64,000 nt of DNA from Saprospiraceae bacterium (GTDB taxonomy: Bacteria; Bacteroidota; Bacteroidia; Chitinophagales; Saprospiraceae), in contig JAIYCH010000131.1 in NCBI GenBank assembly GCA_027488135.1, positions 179,001-243,000 on the forward strand, read 5' to 3'. The first letter of the stretch is position 1. Each line of letters begins with the position of its first letter. Below, piece by piece: positions 1 to 9,220 of this stretch. The position numbers and the translations under genes are program-made. The notes under the pieces are model-generated. The model saw nothing but the letters and a program-made list of their open reading frames with translations, had not been told where the DNA came from and made no database searches.

Positions 1-513
1 AATGCACACGCCAGCTACATCACCTCCAAAAACGATGTTATTTACGGAAAAAGCGATATGATGTATAGCGTGTCCTGGTGTATGTATTGATTTTATTTCA
101 AATTCCCCTAAATGTATGCTTTCCAAATGCATCAGTGGGACTAGTTTGACCAGTGAAATAGGCTCCATAACACCCCATAATTTTTCCATAGACGCGCCGT
201 AAATTCTAACGGCAGATCCCCATAATTTTTCAGGATTATTTAAATGAGGTAAACCAGCAGGATGTACGTATATGTTAGCTCCATGTTCTGCAAATTTCCA
301 AGCTGCACCTGCATGATCAAAATGAATATGTGAAATAAAGACATGCTTTATATCGGTAATATGGTAGCCAATTTTCTCAATTTCTAAGGTGAGGGTCTGA
401 AAGGTAGAGAACGGTCCGGATTCAAATAAAATGGGACCTATGTCAGAATCCATTAAAAAGGCAGCAATAGACTCAGTAGCTCCTTGAAATTTTAAATCAA
501 TAATATGAACCAT
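1..513 (-). CDS. MBL-fold metallo-hydrolase, C-terminus cut by window edge
   Basis: Translation of 513 down to 1 gives 171 codons with no stop, so the 3' end lies outside the window. Around residues 62-67 it has the metallo-beta-lactamase metal motif H-x-H-x-D-H (in HIHFDHAG), and further on HTPGHAIHH, which carries the third metal histidine of the fold. This is a zinc (or di-iron) hydrolase of the glyoxalase II-like superfamily; the substrate cannot be told. The start ATG (511-513) lies 10 bp after the fmt stop on the same strand, so the two are probably cotranscribed. Superfamily assignment is firm, specific function unknown. Confidence 0.85.
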   Translation of the reverse strand, partial: MVHIIDLKFQGATESIAAFLMDSDIGPILFESGPFSTFQTLTLEIEKIGYHITDIKHVFISHIHFDHAGAAWKFAEHGANIYVHPAGLPHLNNPEKLWGSAVRIYGASMEKLWGVMEPISLVKLVPLMHLESIHLGEFEIKSIHTPGHAIHHIAFSVNNIVFGGDVAGVCI

Positions 514-523
514 AAAAATTTAT

Positions 524-1444
524 TTAGAACCAGGTATCTGCTTTATTGCCATTAAGATATGACTTTACATCTATTGGCTTCTTACCAGGAATTTGAAATT
601 TATCGAGAGATATGTAATGGTCTCCCGTCTTTAAATATATAAATGTTTTGTTATCACTAAGATAGCATTTATCCATAAAATCTATCTTGGATTCAACTAC
701 TTTAGCTGATAAAATTTTTATTTCTCCCAATGATGTGGTTAACCAAGCTCCAGGAAATGGACTTAATCCACGAATTAAATTGATAACATCAGCCGTTGTT
801 TTTGACAAATTTATTCGTCCAGTTTCATGCTGTAATTTTGGGGCTATTTTATCAGAACCTTTTTCCTGAGGAATAGACACAAAAGTAGGATTATGGATAC
901 TATTTACAGAATCAATTACAAGATTTGCACCTACCAACATTAAGCGATCATGTAAAGAACCAGCATTATCCTCGGGGAGTATCTCAATGGATTTTGTGAG
1001 TATTATAGGACCGGTATCAATATCTTTTCTTATAAAAAAAGTAGTTACTCCAGTAGTTGTTTCCCCATTTATTATGGCCCAATTTATAGGTGCGGCACCT
1101 CGATAATCAGGTAATATAGAAGCATGTAAATTAATAGTTCCCAAGGGAGGTAAATTCCAAAGTATTTCAGGAAGCATTCTAAAAGCTACTACAATGAATA
1201 CATCTGGTTTTAAATCTTTTACTGTTTGTAAGAAAGTTTCATTTTTAAGATTAGTTGGTTGTAATACAGGTATATTTATTAACTGTGCAGCTTCCTTAAC
1301 GGCTGATATTAGCCATTCTTTTTTCCCTCTTCCCCCAATTTTATCTGGTGCTGTAATTACCGCTGGGATGGTAAAACCTGAATCATGGAGTTTTAAAAGG
1401 GTAGGGACAGCAAATGCAGATGTTCCCATAAATATAATACGCAT
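524..1444 (-). CDS. fmt: Methionyl-tRNA formyltransferase
   Basis: Formylates the amino group of Met-tRNA(fMet) using 10-formyl-THF, for translation initiation. The 306-residue length is normal for the family. The N-terminal formyltransferase fold opens with FMGTSAFAVPTL. The catalytic set is visible as Asn105 and His107 (NLHAS), the loop SILPDYRGAAPINWAI, and Asp143 in DIDTG. The C-terminal part fits the tRNA-binding domain. The start is the ATG at 1442-1444. It is transcribed leftward and followed 10 bp later by the MBL-fold hydrolase; the alpha/beta hydrolase is divergent on the right. Confidence 0.95.
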   Translation of the reverse strand: MRIIFMGTSAFAVPTLLKLHDSGFTIPAVITAPDKIGGRGKKEWLISAVKEAAQLINIPVLQPTNLKNETFLQTVKDLKPDVFIVVAFRMLPEILWNLPPLGTINLHASILPDYRGAAPINWAIINGETTTGVTTFFIRKDIDTGPIILTKSIEILPEDNAGSLHDRLMLVGANLVIDSVNSIHNPTFVSIPQEKGSDKIAPKLQHETGRINLSKTTADVINLIRGLSPFPGAWLTTSLGEIKILSAKVVESKIDFMDKCYLSDNKTFIYLKTGDHYISLDKFQIPGKKPIDVKSYLNGNKADTWF

Positions 1445-1518
1445 TTTTTGGCTAATTTTAATAATTTAACGAAGCTAATAAATTTTAGTTCTATACTCTT
1501 TCTTATATTACGATAAAA

Positions 1519-2337
1519 ATGGAAAAATTCACCCTATCTCTGTTAAAAGAGATTACTTTATCGGGCTTAAAATGGGAAGTAGATAACCCAAAAGCAAATT
1601 TAATACTGGTTCATGGTGCTGGAGAACATATTGGTAGGTACGATCATTGGGCTAAATTATTCAATAATCAGCAAATTAATGTTTACGGCGTTGATCATTA
1701 CGGGCATGGGAATAGCCCTGGAGGAAGAGGACATATAACTAATTATGACCTTTATTTAAATGAAATTAAGGCTTTAAAGAAAATGCTTGATGAACGAGCA
1801 GATGGCTTACCACTCCTATTATACGGTCATAGCTTAGGCGGTAATATAGTTCTTCATTGGATTATTGAACAGGAAAAATCAATAGATTATGTAATTGTAT
1901 CAGCCCCATGGATTAAACTAAAGCTCATTCCTCCATCTTGGAAAATATCTTTGATGAAATGGCTTAGTGGTATTTCACCTGCATTAAGTCAAAGTAATGA
2001 ATTAGATCCGAATTGGCTATCGAGAGATAAACTGATCGTTGAACGTTATGTAAACGACCCATTAGTTCATAATAAAATTACTCTTTCGGCGGCCAATATC
2101 CTTTTTCAACGCGCAGAAATATTGAATAATTATAGTAAGCAAATAACTGATAAGGTACTAATTATTCATGGTCTGGATGATAAAATAACAGACCCCGCCG
2201 CAAGTCAGGCTTTTGCAAGCAGAACTGGTATTGATTATCATGGTGTAGGTGGACTTTTCCATGAGCTACATAATGAACCTGAACAAATAGAAATATTTAA
2301 TTATATTTGTAATTGGTTAAATAAAAACGGGTTATAG
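1519..2337 (+). CDS. Alpha/beta hydrolase, monoacylglycerol lipase-like
   Basis: A 272-residue serine hydrolase of the Hydrolase_4 / monoglyceride lipase type, with no signal peptide and so probably cytoplasmic. Visible features are the oxyanion region VHGAGEHIGRY (31-41), the nucleophile elbow GHSLGG with Ser105, an acid in GLDDKITDP (Asp220 or Asp221) and the histidine in FHELHNEP (His248), the arrangement typical of monoacylglycerol lipases. It is the first gene of a tight run: 4 bp separate it from the C39-ABC exporter, which is followed directly by an HlyD adaptor. A lipid ester is the default substrate, but the operon raises the possibility of a role linked to the exported cargo. Confidence 0.85.
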   Translation: MEKFTLSLLKEITLSGLKWEVDNPKANLILVHGAGEHIGRYDHWAKLFNNQQINVYGVDHYGHGNSPGGRGHITNYDLYLNEIKALKKMLDERADGLPLLLYGHSLGGNIVLHWIIEQEKSIDYVIVSAPWIKLKLIPPSWKISLMKWLSGISPALSQSNELDPNWLSRDKLIVERYVNDPLVHNKITLSAANILFQRAEILNNYSKQITDKVLIIHGLDDKITDPAASQAFASRTGIDYHGVGGLFHELHNEPEQIEIFNYICNWLNKNGL

Positions 2338-2341
2338 TATC

Positions 2342-4531
2342 ATGCCGAAATGGTTTCCTTTCTATCCACAACTTGAGGCAATGGATTGCGGATCAACTTG
2401 CTTACGCATGGTTGCCAGATTTTATGGACGTTTCTTTTCTTTGGAGTATTTAAGGGAGATTAGTAATACAGGAAAAGATGGCGTTTCTCTCTTAGATCTT
2501 AGTGAGGCGGCAGAAATCATTGGTTTGAAAACTTTAGCAGTAGAGGCAGATATTATTCAGTTACAAGATGTTATACCTAAACCATGTATAATAAATTGGG
2601 GAAATAATCATTTTGTTGTCGTTTATAACCAAGATTCATCTAAGGTGTGGATTGCAGATCCTGCACGGGGTAAGTATAAACTAAATAATGATGAATTTTT
2701 ACATAAATGGATAGGCGAAGATGCGGATATCGAAAATTCAGGTATCGTTCTAATATGCCAAAGTACACCTGATTTTTATACTTTCAACGGTAAAGATCCC
2801 CAAAAGGGTAGTTGGCAATATGTTTTTAATTATTTTAAACAGTATAAAGCACTTATTTTTCAGATTATCATTGGATTATTTTTGGGAAGTACTCTGCAAC
2901 TGCTTTTTCCGTTTTTTATAAAAAGTATCGTTGATATAGGCATAAATAACAATGACTTATCTTTTATTGCGTTAGTATTGATTGCTCAGCTTATTTTATT
3001 TATAAGCCAAATTTCTGTTGAGTTTATTAGAAATTGGAATATACTTCATGTAGGAAGCAGGGTGAATATTAGTTTATTATCTGATTTTCTTATTAAGCTT
3101 ACTAAACTACCCTTTAGATTTTTTGATACTAAATTGCATGGAGATTTAATTCAGCGGTTTAATGATCATGAACGGGTGCAAAAATTCTTGAGTTCTACCT
3201 CGCTGATTTCTATTTTTTCAATCTTGAATCTTCTTGCTTTTGGTGTGGTTCTTTTATTTTGGAACAAAGCTATTTTTACCATTTTTATTATCGGTTCATT
3301 ATTAAATATTTTTTGGGTTTTAGGTTTCATGAAATGGAGAAAAACGCTTGATATAAAAAGATTTGAATATAATAGCGATAACCAAAATAGCATCAATGAG
3401 ATGATTACCGGCATGCAAGATATTAAGTTATTTAATGCTGAAAAGTTAAAAAGATGGGGTTGGGAAAAGGTTCAGGCGAAACTGTTTAATACTGAAACAG
3501 AAAATTTAAAACTCGAACAAGTTCAAAGAGCTGGCGCATTGTTTTTTAATGAAACTAAAAATCTCTTAATTATCTATCTTGTTGCACAGGGTGTTCTAAA
3601 TACAACGCTTACCTTAGGTATGTTAGTGGCCATTCAATATATTATCGGACAGCTGAATATGCAGATTAATCAATTAACAGAATTCTTAAAATCGATGCAA
3701 GATGCTAAAATTAGTTTAGAAAGAATTGGTGAAATCCACCTTAAGGACAATGAAACAGTTATAGAGGAAAATAATAATATTTTTCCTTCTGAAGGGAACA
3801 TCGTATTGGAGAATGTAAACTTTAGTTATGCTGGTATAAATGCTATCCCTAATATTAAGAACATAAACTTGTTCATTCCTAATGGTAAGATAACAGCTAT
3901 TCTTGGTCCAAGTGGTAGTGGAAAAACAACCTTATTGAAAATTTTATTAAATTTATACAAGCCTACTGAAGGAAATATAAAATTGGGTGAATTGAATCTT
4001 TTGTCTATTAATCCCAGATTATGGCGAAGTAAAATCGGTGTAGTTATGCAGGATGGTCACCTTTTTAGTGATAGCATTGCAAAAAATATTGCTTTGGGAG
4101 AAGAAATTATAGATAAACGTAAACTTCAACAATCCATTATTATAGCTAATTTACAATCTTACATTGAGAATCTGCCGCTGGGTTATAATACAATGATTGG
4201 AGCTGAAGGTCAGGGCTTAAGTCAAGGTCAAAAACAGAGGATTCTTATAGCCAGAGCAGTCTATAAAGAACCGGATTTTTTATTTTTTGATGAGGCAACC
4301 TCAGCGTTGGATACTTTCAATGAAATGCTGATTTTGGAAAATATAAAGGCTGCTTTTAAGAATAAAACCATCATTATTGTTTCTCATCGTTTGAGCACCG
4401 TTTTGAAAGCAGATCAAATTGTTGTAATGGAAGAAGGTGAAATGATTGAAGTAGGGTCACATGAAGAATTGACTTTTGTGAGAGGTGCCTATTATCATTT
4501 AGTTAAAAATACAGTGGAATTAGGATTTTAA
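2342..4531 (+). CDS. Peptidase-containing ABC transporter (C39 peptidase-TM-ATPase)
   Basis: Exporter of the bacteriocin/peptide (PCAT) type, 729 residues, which removes a double-glycine leader and moves the cargo across the inner membrane. The N-terminal C39 domain has Gln10, Cys16 (MDCGSTC), His90 (GNNHFVVVY) and Asp106 (IADPARGK), so the peptidase looks active. The membrane domain spans roughly residues 160-440. The ATPase domain carries Walker A GPSGSGKTT (near 521-529), signature LSQGQKQR (near 626), Walker B FLFFDEATSALD (near 647) and the H-loop in VSHR. The HlyD adaptor starts at the next base after the stop. No double-glycine precursor gene was seen nearby, so the cargo is unknown. 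Confidence 0.93.
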   Translation: MPKWFPFYPQLEAMDCGSTCLRMVARFYGRFFSLEYLREISNTGKDGVSLLDLSEAAEIIGLKTLAVEADIIQLQDVIPKPCIINWGNNHFVVVYNQDSSKVWIADPARGKYKLNNDEFLHKWIGEDADIENSGIVLICQSTPDFYTFNGKDPQKGSWQYVFNYFKQYKALIFQIIIGLFLGSTLQLLFPFFIKSIVDIGINNNDLSFIALVLIAQLILFISQISVEFIRNWNILHVGSRVNISLLSDFLIKLTKLPFRFFDTKLHGDLIQRFNDHERVQKFLSSTSLISIFSILNLLAFGVVLLFWNKAIFTIFIIGSLLNIFWVLGFMKWRKTLDIKRFEYNSDNQNSINEMITGMQDIKLFNAEKLKRWGWEKVQAKLFNTETENLKLEQVQRAGALFFNETKNLLIIYLVAQGVLNTTLTLGMLVAIQYIIGQLNMQINQLTEFLKSMQDAKISLERIGEIHLKDNETVIEENNNIFPSEGNIVLENVNFSYAGINAIPNIKNINLFIPNGKITAILGPSGSGKTTLLKILLNLYKPTEGNIKLGELNLLSINPRLWRSKIGVVMQDGHLFSDSIAKNIALGEEIIDKRKLQQSIIIANLQSYIENLPLGYNTMIGAEGQGLSQGQKQRILIARAVYKEPDFLFFDEATSALDTFNEMLILENIKAAFKNKTIIIVSHRLSTVLKADQIVVMEEGEMIEVGSHEELTFVRGAYYHLVKNTVELGF

Positions 4532-5806
4532 ATGAAGAATGAAAATAAAATAGAGGTTCCGAACGAAGAAATTCAAGAAATTCTTGGCAAGCCTCCTGGG
4601 TGGATTCTAAGATTTGGTACTTTAATTTTTTTAATTATTATTGTTGTTTTAATTTGGTTATCCTATTGGATACAATACCCTGATATAGTTGAGAGTGAAA
4701 TTGTTATTTCATTTAATGATCCACCCACAAAACTAATTTCACCGAAGTCAGGTTATCTGAATAAATTACATACCGTTCATAATCAGAAAGTAAAGAAAGG
4801 ACAATTATTAATTTCATATAATTCTGAGGCCAATTATAAAGATGTTTTATCTCTTTACGAAATATTATTACAAGTAAAACAAACGAAACAATCATCAATT
4901 TTATCATTGTCATTTCCTGATAATTACAACATTGGTGAATTACAGAAATATCTATTTCAATTTCTTGACAAACAAAAACAATATAATTTAAGGGTAAAGG
5001 GGACAGCTGAAGTAACCAGTAAAAGGGACAAACAGAAGCAAATTATCTCTTTAGAAAATGGAATAGCGTATTCTACTAATTTGAGGGATAATTTAATTGT
5101 ACAGATAGACAATACACAAATTCAGATAAAGAATGAGGAGGCTATGGTTAAAATGGATAAATTATCGCAATCAGAATTAAACAAAACAAGAGATAAATTA
5201 ACTGTTCTTACTTCTAACTTAAATGCCACCGAAGCTGAAATAAAAGATAAACAATTTAGTATCAGTAATTTAAAGTCTGATTTAGTTTATTTAAATGTTA
5301 GTAACGAAAAGGGTAGGGAGGTTGCTCTTTCAGAAATGAATGCTGCTTTTGTGCAATTTAAATCTAATGTATCCCAATGGATTTCTTTGAATTTAATCAT
5401 TTCACCTTCAGAAGGAACTGTACAGGTTACGAATAAATTTCTCAAATCAGGGCAATATGTAAATAAGGATGAACCTTTACTAATTATAATTCCGCCACAA
5501 TCAAATAAGATGAAAGGAATAATGAATGTGCCATTTAATGAAAGCGGAAGCATCAAAAGAAACCAAGTGGTATTAGTTAAGTTGAATAGTTATCCATCTG
5601 CGAAATATGGTATAATAAAAGGTAAAGTTGCGTCCAGTTCAAGTATAGCTTTAGAGGACAATGAAAAGTTAGTTTCACCGGTAACTGTTTTTTTTGAGAA
5701 CGGATTAGTAACGACTACAGGATATAAGGTTTCAACAAAGAAGGAATTATCAGGTACAGCCAGAATTATTACCCAGAATAAGAGATTCATTCAACGGTTA
5801 TTTTAA
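4532..5806 (+). CDS. HlyD-family periplasmic adaptor
   Basis: A 424-residue membrane-fusion protein that links an inner-membrane exporter to a TolC-type outer-membrane channel. Residues about 27-48 form one membrane segment, preceded by a short cytoplasmic N-terminus. A split lipoyl-like domain flanks a long Lys/Gln/Glu-rich helical region (about 110-270, likely coiled coil). The second half, around LIISPSEGTVQV and the following beta-rich part, fits the HlyD beta-barrel. The ATG touches the stop of the C39-ABC gene, indicating translational coupling and a shared exporter. No outer-membrane channel gene is present in the window. Confidence 0.9.
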   Translation: MKNENKIEVPNEEIQEILGKPPGWILRFGTLIFLIIIVVLIWLSYWIQYPDIVESEIVISFNDPPTKLISPKSGYLNKLHTVHNQKVKKGQLLISYNSEANYKDVLSLYEILLQVKQTKQSSILSLSFPDNYNIGELQKYLFQFLDKQKQYNLRVKGTAEVTSKRDKQKQIISLENGIAYSTNLRDNLIVQIDNTQIQIKNEEAMVKMDKLSQSELNKTRDKLTVLTSNLNATEAEIKDKQFSISNLKSDLVYLNVSNEKGREVALSEMNAAFVQFKSNVSQWISLNLIISPSEGTVQVTNKFLKSGQYVNKDEPLLIIIPPQSNKMKGIMNVPFNESGSIKRNQVVLVKLNSYPSAKYGIIKGKVASSSSIALEDNEKLVSPVTVFFENGLVTTTGYKVSTKKELSGTARIITQNKRFIQRLF

Positions 5807-5821
5807 TATCTTTAAATTTCA

Positions 5822-5841
5822 TTTTTTTTTTTTTTTTTTTT
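5822..5841. repeat. Homopolymer tract of 20 T
   Basis: Twenty consecutive T residues lie 16 bp after the HlyD stop codon. No convincing hairpin precedes the run, so it is not a standard intrinsic terminator. Tracts of this length are prone to slippage in replication and sequencing. Confidence 0.9.
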
Positions 5842-5932
5842 CGCTAATTCAACATTTTGCAACTATATTTTAAAGACTACTTTATAGAATTTTAGTTAAC
5901 ATAATGTAAATTATCTGCAATTAAAAAATCTT

Positions 5933-5973
5933 AAAAAATCCTCCATAACGTGCCAAGCGCCCAGGAGGATTTT
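5933..5973 (-). terminator. Intrinsic terminator downstream of yajC
   Basis: A 10-bp perfect inverted repeat (5935-5944 AAAATCCTCC, 5964-5973 GGAGGATTTT) encloses a 19-nt loop. Read on the minus strand the stem is followed by a run of six T, the layout of an intrinsic terminator for the DUF1573-yajC transcript. It may also catch rightward transcription from the exporter operon. Confidence 0.8.
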
Positions 5974-5989
5974 AAGCTTCCTTAAAAAG

Positions 5990-6307
5990 TTAACTTTCTA
6001 TAGTCGCATTTACATTTTCTGTCAGCTCTTTTGAGATCGCGTTTTTAGTGACTCGTATATATACCTTAGGTGAAACTTCTAAAGTTACAATACTGTCCTC
6101 AATCTTAGATATTCTACCAAGTATTCCACTACTTGTTACCACATCTTTGTTCTTGTCTAAGCTTTCTTGAAATAATTTTTGTTCCTTTTGACGTTTTGCT
6201 TGTGGTCGTATCATTAACAACCAAAATACTAGAAACATTGAAACAATGAAAATAAGGTTAATCCATGATGATGAACCTGTTGCGCTGGCTTGTAGTAAAA
6301 AAAACAT
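5990..6307 (-). CDS. yajC: Preprotein translocase accessory subunit YajC
   Basis: Small inner-membrane partner of SecDF in Sec-dependent export, 105 residues, a normal family length. One hydrophobic segment (about 15-36) ends in the family hallmark MIRPQAKRQKEQ, followed by a soluble domain with VVTSSGILGRISKIED, matching the conserved V-x-T-x-G-G/I-x-G region. It lies 18 bp after the DUF1573 lipoprotein gene, a pairing common in Bacteroidota, and is closed by the hairpin terminator at 5933-5973. Confidence 0.95.
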   Translation of the reverse strand: MFFLLQASATGSSSWINLIFIVSMFLVFWLLMIRPQAKRQKEQKLFQESLDKNKDVVTSSGILGRISKIEDSIVTLEVSPKVYIRVTKNAISKELTENVNATIES

Positions 6308-6325
6308 AGCTTTATGATTTATAAT

Positions 6326-6814
6326 TTAGTTTTTTGATGTGACAATTCCGTCTAAATATAGTAATGTTTCTACAGGAAATGTATTAGCCACTACGGTAAT
6401 TAATTTTCTTTGTTCATTTGTTTTACCCTCGCTATTGAATTTAACCTTTATTGAACCTCCCCTACCTGGTTCAATCATGCCCTTGGGCCATTCTGGAACT
6501 GTACATCCACAAGTACCATAAACATCTAGTATATATAACGGAACTTTTCCCGAATTTAAAAATTCAAATGATTTTTCAACAATTTCTCCTTCTTTTATCC
6601 TACCAAAAGAAATTACAGTCTCTGAAAATGTTATTTTAGACACACGCGAAGTATCTAAGCCTTGCTCACCAAGTGGATTTCTTATAATTTCAGAGGGCGT
6701 CAGTTCCCTGCCTAACCTTATTTCTTCTACCTTTTTCTCGTTTTTCTCATTATTTTCACAACTTAACATTGAAAAAAATATTAGCATTGAAAAATATGCC
6801 GGAATTTTACTCAT
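6326..6814 (-). CDS. DUF1573 domain lipoprotein
   Basis: 162 residues with a lipoprotein signal (hydrophobic stretch ending MLSC, Cys19) followed by an Asn/Glu/Lys-rich linker. The rest (about 60-158) is a DUF1573 Ig-like domain, recognisable by FGRIKEGEIVEKSFEFLNSG, GTCGCTVPEWPKG and PGRGGSIKVKFNSEGK. Such proteins are periplasmic or outer-membrane anchored and of unknown biochemical role. It heads a two-gene operon with yajC. A TATTTTTG element at 6833-6840 on the same strand is a plausible promoter with a very short leader. Confidence 0.9.
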   Translation of the reverse strand: MSKIPAYFSMLIFFSMLSCENNEKNEKKVEEIRLGRELTPSEIIRNPLGEQGLDTSRVSKITFSETVISFGRIKEGEIVEKSFEFLNSGKVPLYILDVYGTCGCTVPEWPKGMIEPGRGGSIKVKFNSEGKTNEQRKLITVVANTFPVETLLYLDGIVTSKN

Positions 6815-6832
6815 TTTCTTGATTTAAAAACC

Positions 6833-6840
6833 CAAAAATA
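6833..6840 (-). promoter_or_regulatory. Putative -7 element (TAnnTTTG) for DUF1573-yajC
   Basis: Minus-strand TATTTTTG matches the Bacteroidota -7 consensus, 18 bp before the DUF1573 start codon. No clear -33 TTG was found at the right distance. Confidence 0.45.
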
Positions 6841-6917
6841 AGGTTTTTGTAACAATGAATTTAAGTTCCTTATTAAATACTACATTTTTTTATAATCTTT
6901 AAGTCTAAATACTTACT

Positions 6918-8693
6918 ATGCCTCACAAATATGCAATGGGAATTATTGGAAATGGTTCCTGGCTTGCGCTCATAAATAATTTGGGAAACGTTACCTGGCT
7001 TTGTTGGCCTCATTTTGATAGCAGTTTTCTTTTTGGAAATCTTCTCGACTATCATAATGGTGGAGATTACAAATTAATACCAGAATCTAATATTATTAAT
7101 ACCTCTCAACAATACCTGGAGGATACTAATATTTTAGTAACAACTATAGAAACCAACGATGGAACATTCGAAATAAATGACTTCGCTCCATTATATTACA
7201 ACCAGAACTATTTAAATAGACCTCATATTTTCATAAGGAAAATATCGCCCAAAAAGGGAGTTAACTTCATAAAATTACACTGCACCCCTACTTCCCAGTA
7301 CGGAAAACAATCATACAATGCTGTCGTAAATGATGATGGCATGCATTTCAATGTCAATGAGAACTCTTTTTATCTTTATTGTTCTGATAATCATCTATTG
7401 AATAACTTAACCTCATTTTTTACATTGGATAAACCTATTTATTTAGTGATGACCAATGAAATATATAAATGGCAGAATATTGCATTTGAAGCAGAAGATT
7501 TCTTCTTGAAAACAAAAAACTATTGGAAAGCATGGGTTGATAATTTAGCCATTCCTACTATATATAAACACGAAGTGATTCGTTCTGCCTTAACTTTACA
7601 TTTACACGTATTTAATACCGGAGCAACTATAGCTGCTGCAACTACTTCACTACCTGAATTTTTAGGTTCAACAAGAAATTGGGACTACCGATTCTGCTGG
7701 ATGAGAGACAGTTACTACACTCTCCTGGCGTTTGACTTTTTAAATGATAAAGAAGTGGTAATAAATTATGTTCATTATTTATCTCTCATAAATGAAAAAT
7801 ACAAGGAAAGATGGCCGCCATTACACACTATTTCCTTAGACAGAGATCCCATAGAACTCGAATTGAACTTACCAGGATATTTAAATGAAAAGCCAGTAAG
7901 AATAGGAAATCAAGCATTTGAGCATATTCAAAATGATATTTATGGACAGGTAATTACTACGCTTCTACCCTATTTTACCAATGATGATATTCCATTAAAT
8001 ACCAGAATGCAATCTCTACCCCTCATTCGAAACATGCTAATTATGATTCAAAAAACAATGGATGAACCTGACAATGGTTTATGGGAATTTAGAGGCCTAA
8101 AACAATTTCATTGTTATACTTATCTATTTCATTGGGCGGGATGTAAATCTGCGTTAAAAATAGCTACACTTTTTGATGATAAAATACTGTTTAACCTGGC
8201 TACAACGAATTTACCCAAAGCCATCGATAAAATAGAGCAATGTTTCGACGATAAATCAGGACTATATTATCAAGCCATAGGAAATAATAATCTGGATGCT
8301 AGTCTCCTTCAGCTTATAACCATGCATTACTTAAAAGCTGATAACCCCAGAGCTACTCATTTACTTTCAACTTTAGAGAATAAATTATCCGCGGAGAATG
8401 GTCTTTTTTATAGATATTTACACGAAGACGATTTTGGAACGCCAGATGCTACCTTTTTAATTTGTGCCTTTTGGCATATTGAAGCGCTGGCTATTATGAA
8501 TAATAAAGATAAAGCCATAGCTAATATGACTAAAATATTAGAATACAGCAATCATTTAAGTTTATTTAGCGAAGACGTTCACGCTAAAACAGGCAGTCAA
8601 TGGGGTAATTTCCCACAAACATACTCTCATGCCGGTTTAATTCAAGCAGTGAATGCCATACATAATCCCAATAATATTCCTCAATATATATGA
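6918..8693 (+). CDS. Glycoside hydrolase family 15 (glucoamylase/trehalase-like)
   Basis: A 591-residue protein with the two-part layout of bacterial GH15 enzymes: an N-terminal beta-sandwich beginning GIIGNGSWLALINNLGNVTW, then an (alpha/alpha)6 barrel. The conserved barrel motifs RNWDYRFCWMRDSYYTLLA, the general-acid region NGLWEFRG and the general-base region LFSE, followed by GNFPQTYSHAGLI, are all present. No signal peptide is seen, so it acts in the cytoplasm on glucans, maltooligosaccharides or trehalose. It overlaps aroK by 4 bp. Family is clear; substrate within GH15 is not. Confidence 0.92.
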   Translation: MPHKYAMGIIGNGSWLALINNLGNVTWLCWPHFDSSFLFGNLLDYHNGGDYKLIPESNIINTSQQYLEDTNILVTTIETNDGTFEINDFAPLYYNQNYLNRPHIFIRKISPKKGVNFIKLHCTPTSQYGKQSYNAVVNDDGMHFNVNENSFYLYCSDNHLLNNLTSFFTLDKPIYLVMTNEIYKWQNIAFEAEDFFLKTKNYWKAWVDNLAIPTIYKHEVIRSALTLHLHVFNTGATIAAATTSLPEFLGSTRNWDYRFCWMRDSYYTLLAFDFLNDKEVVINYVHYLSLINEKYKERWPPLHTISLDRDPIELELNLPGYLNEKPVRIGNQAFEHIQNDIYGQVITTLLPYFTNDDIPLNTRMQSLPLIRNMLIMIQKTMDEPDNGLWEFRGLKQFHCYTYLFHWAGCKSALKIATLFDDKILFNLATTNLPKAIDKIEQCFDDKSGLYYQAIGNNNLDASLLQLITMHYLKADNPRATHLLSTLENKLSAENGLFYRYLHEDDFGTPDATFLICAFWHIEALAIMNNKDKAIANMTKILEYSNHLSLFSEDVHAKTGSQWGNFPQTYSHAGLIQAVNAIHNPNNIPQYI

Positions 8694-9220
8694 AAAATAT
8701 TTATCTTTTAGGATTCATGGGGTCTGGAAAATCTTACTTAGGAAAATGGTTATCCGAAAAGTTTAACTTAAATTTTTTAGATCTGGATGAATTTTTAGAA
8801 GATACTATGAATTTGAGTATTCCACAAATTTTTAGTAGCATTGGCGAAACTGGGTTTAGGGAGATTGAAGCTAATTTATTGAGAAAGACGGCCGATTTTA
8901 GCAAAAATATCATATCCTGTGGTGGAGGTACCCCCTGTTTCAATGATAATATGAAATGGATCAAAAACCATGGTATATCCATTTATCTAAAAACATCAGA
9001 GGAATTATTATTTAAAAGACTAAATAACCAGAAATCAGGAAGACCATTAATAAGTAATATGTCAGATGACGACCTTAAAAAATTTATTTCAATGAAACTT
9101 TCTGAAAGAGAAAAATTCTACGAGCAGGCAGATTACATATACTTACAAAAGGAAGATAATGATACTCCTATAGAATTAGAAAAATTTATAACAGAAAAAT
9201 TACAAAGAAGTAGGTCCTAA
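8690..9220 (+). CDS. aroK: Shikimate kinase
   Basis: ATP-dependent phosphorylation of shikimate in aromatic amino-acid synthesis. 176 residues, normal length. It has a P-loop GFMGSGKS (8-15), the shikimate-binding Asp in LDLDEFLED, GFREIEANLL, and the SCGGGTP motif with the GGG loop. NQKSGRPLI matches the lid region. The start ATG overlaps the GH15 stop (ATGA type). Its 3' end overlaps the convergent barrel gene by 21 bp. Confidence 0.95.
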   Translation: MKNIYLLGFMGSGKSYLGKWLSEKFNLNFLDLDEFLEDTMNLSIPQIFSSIGETGFREIEANLLRKTADFSKNIISCGGGTPCFNDNMKWIKNHGISIYLKTSEELLFKRLNNQKSGRPLISNMSDDDLKKFISMKLSEREKFYEQADYIYLQKEDNDTPIELEKFITEKLQRSRS

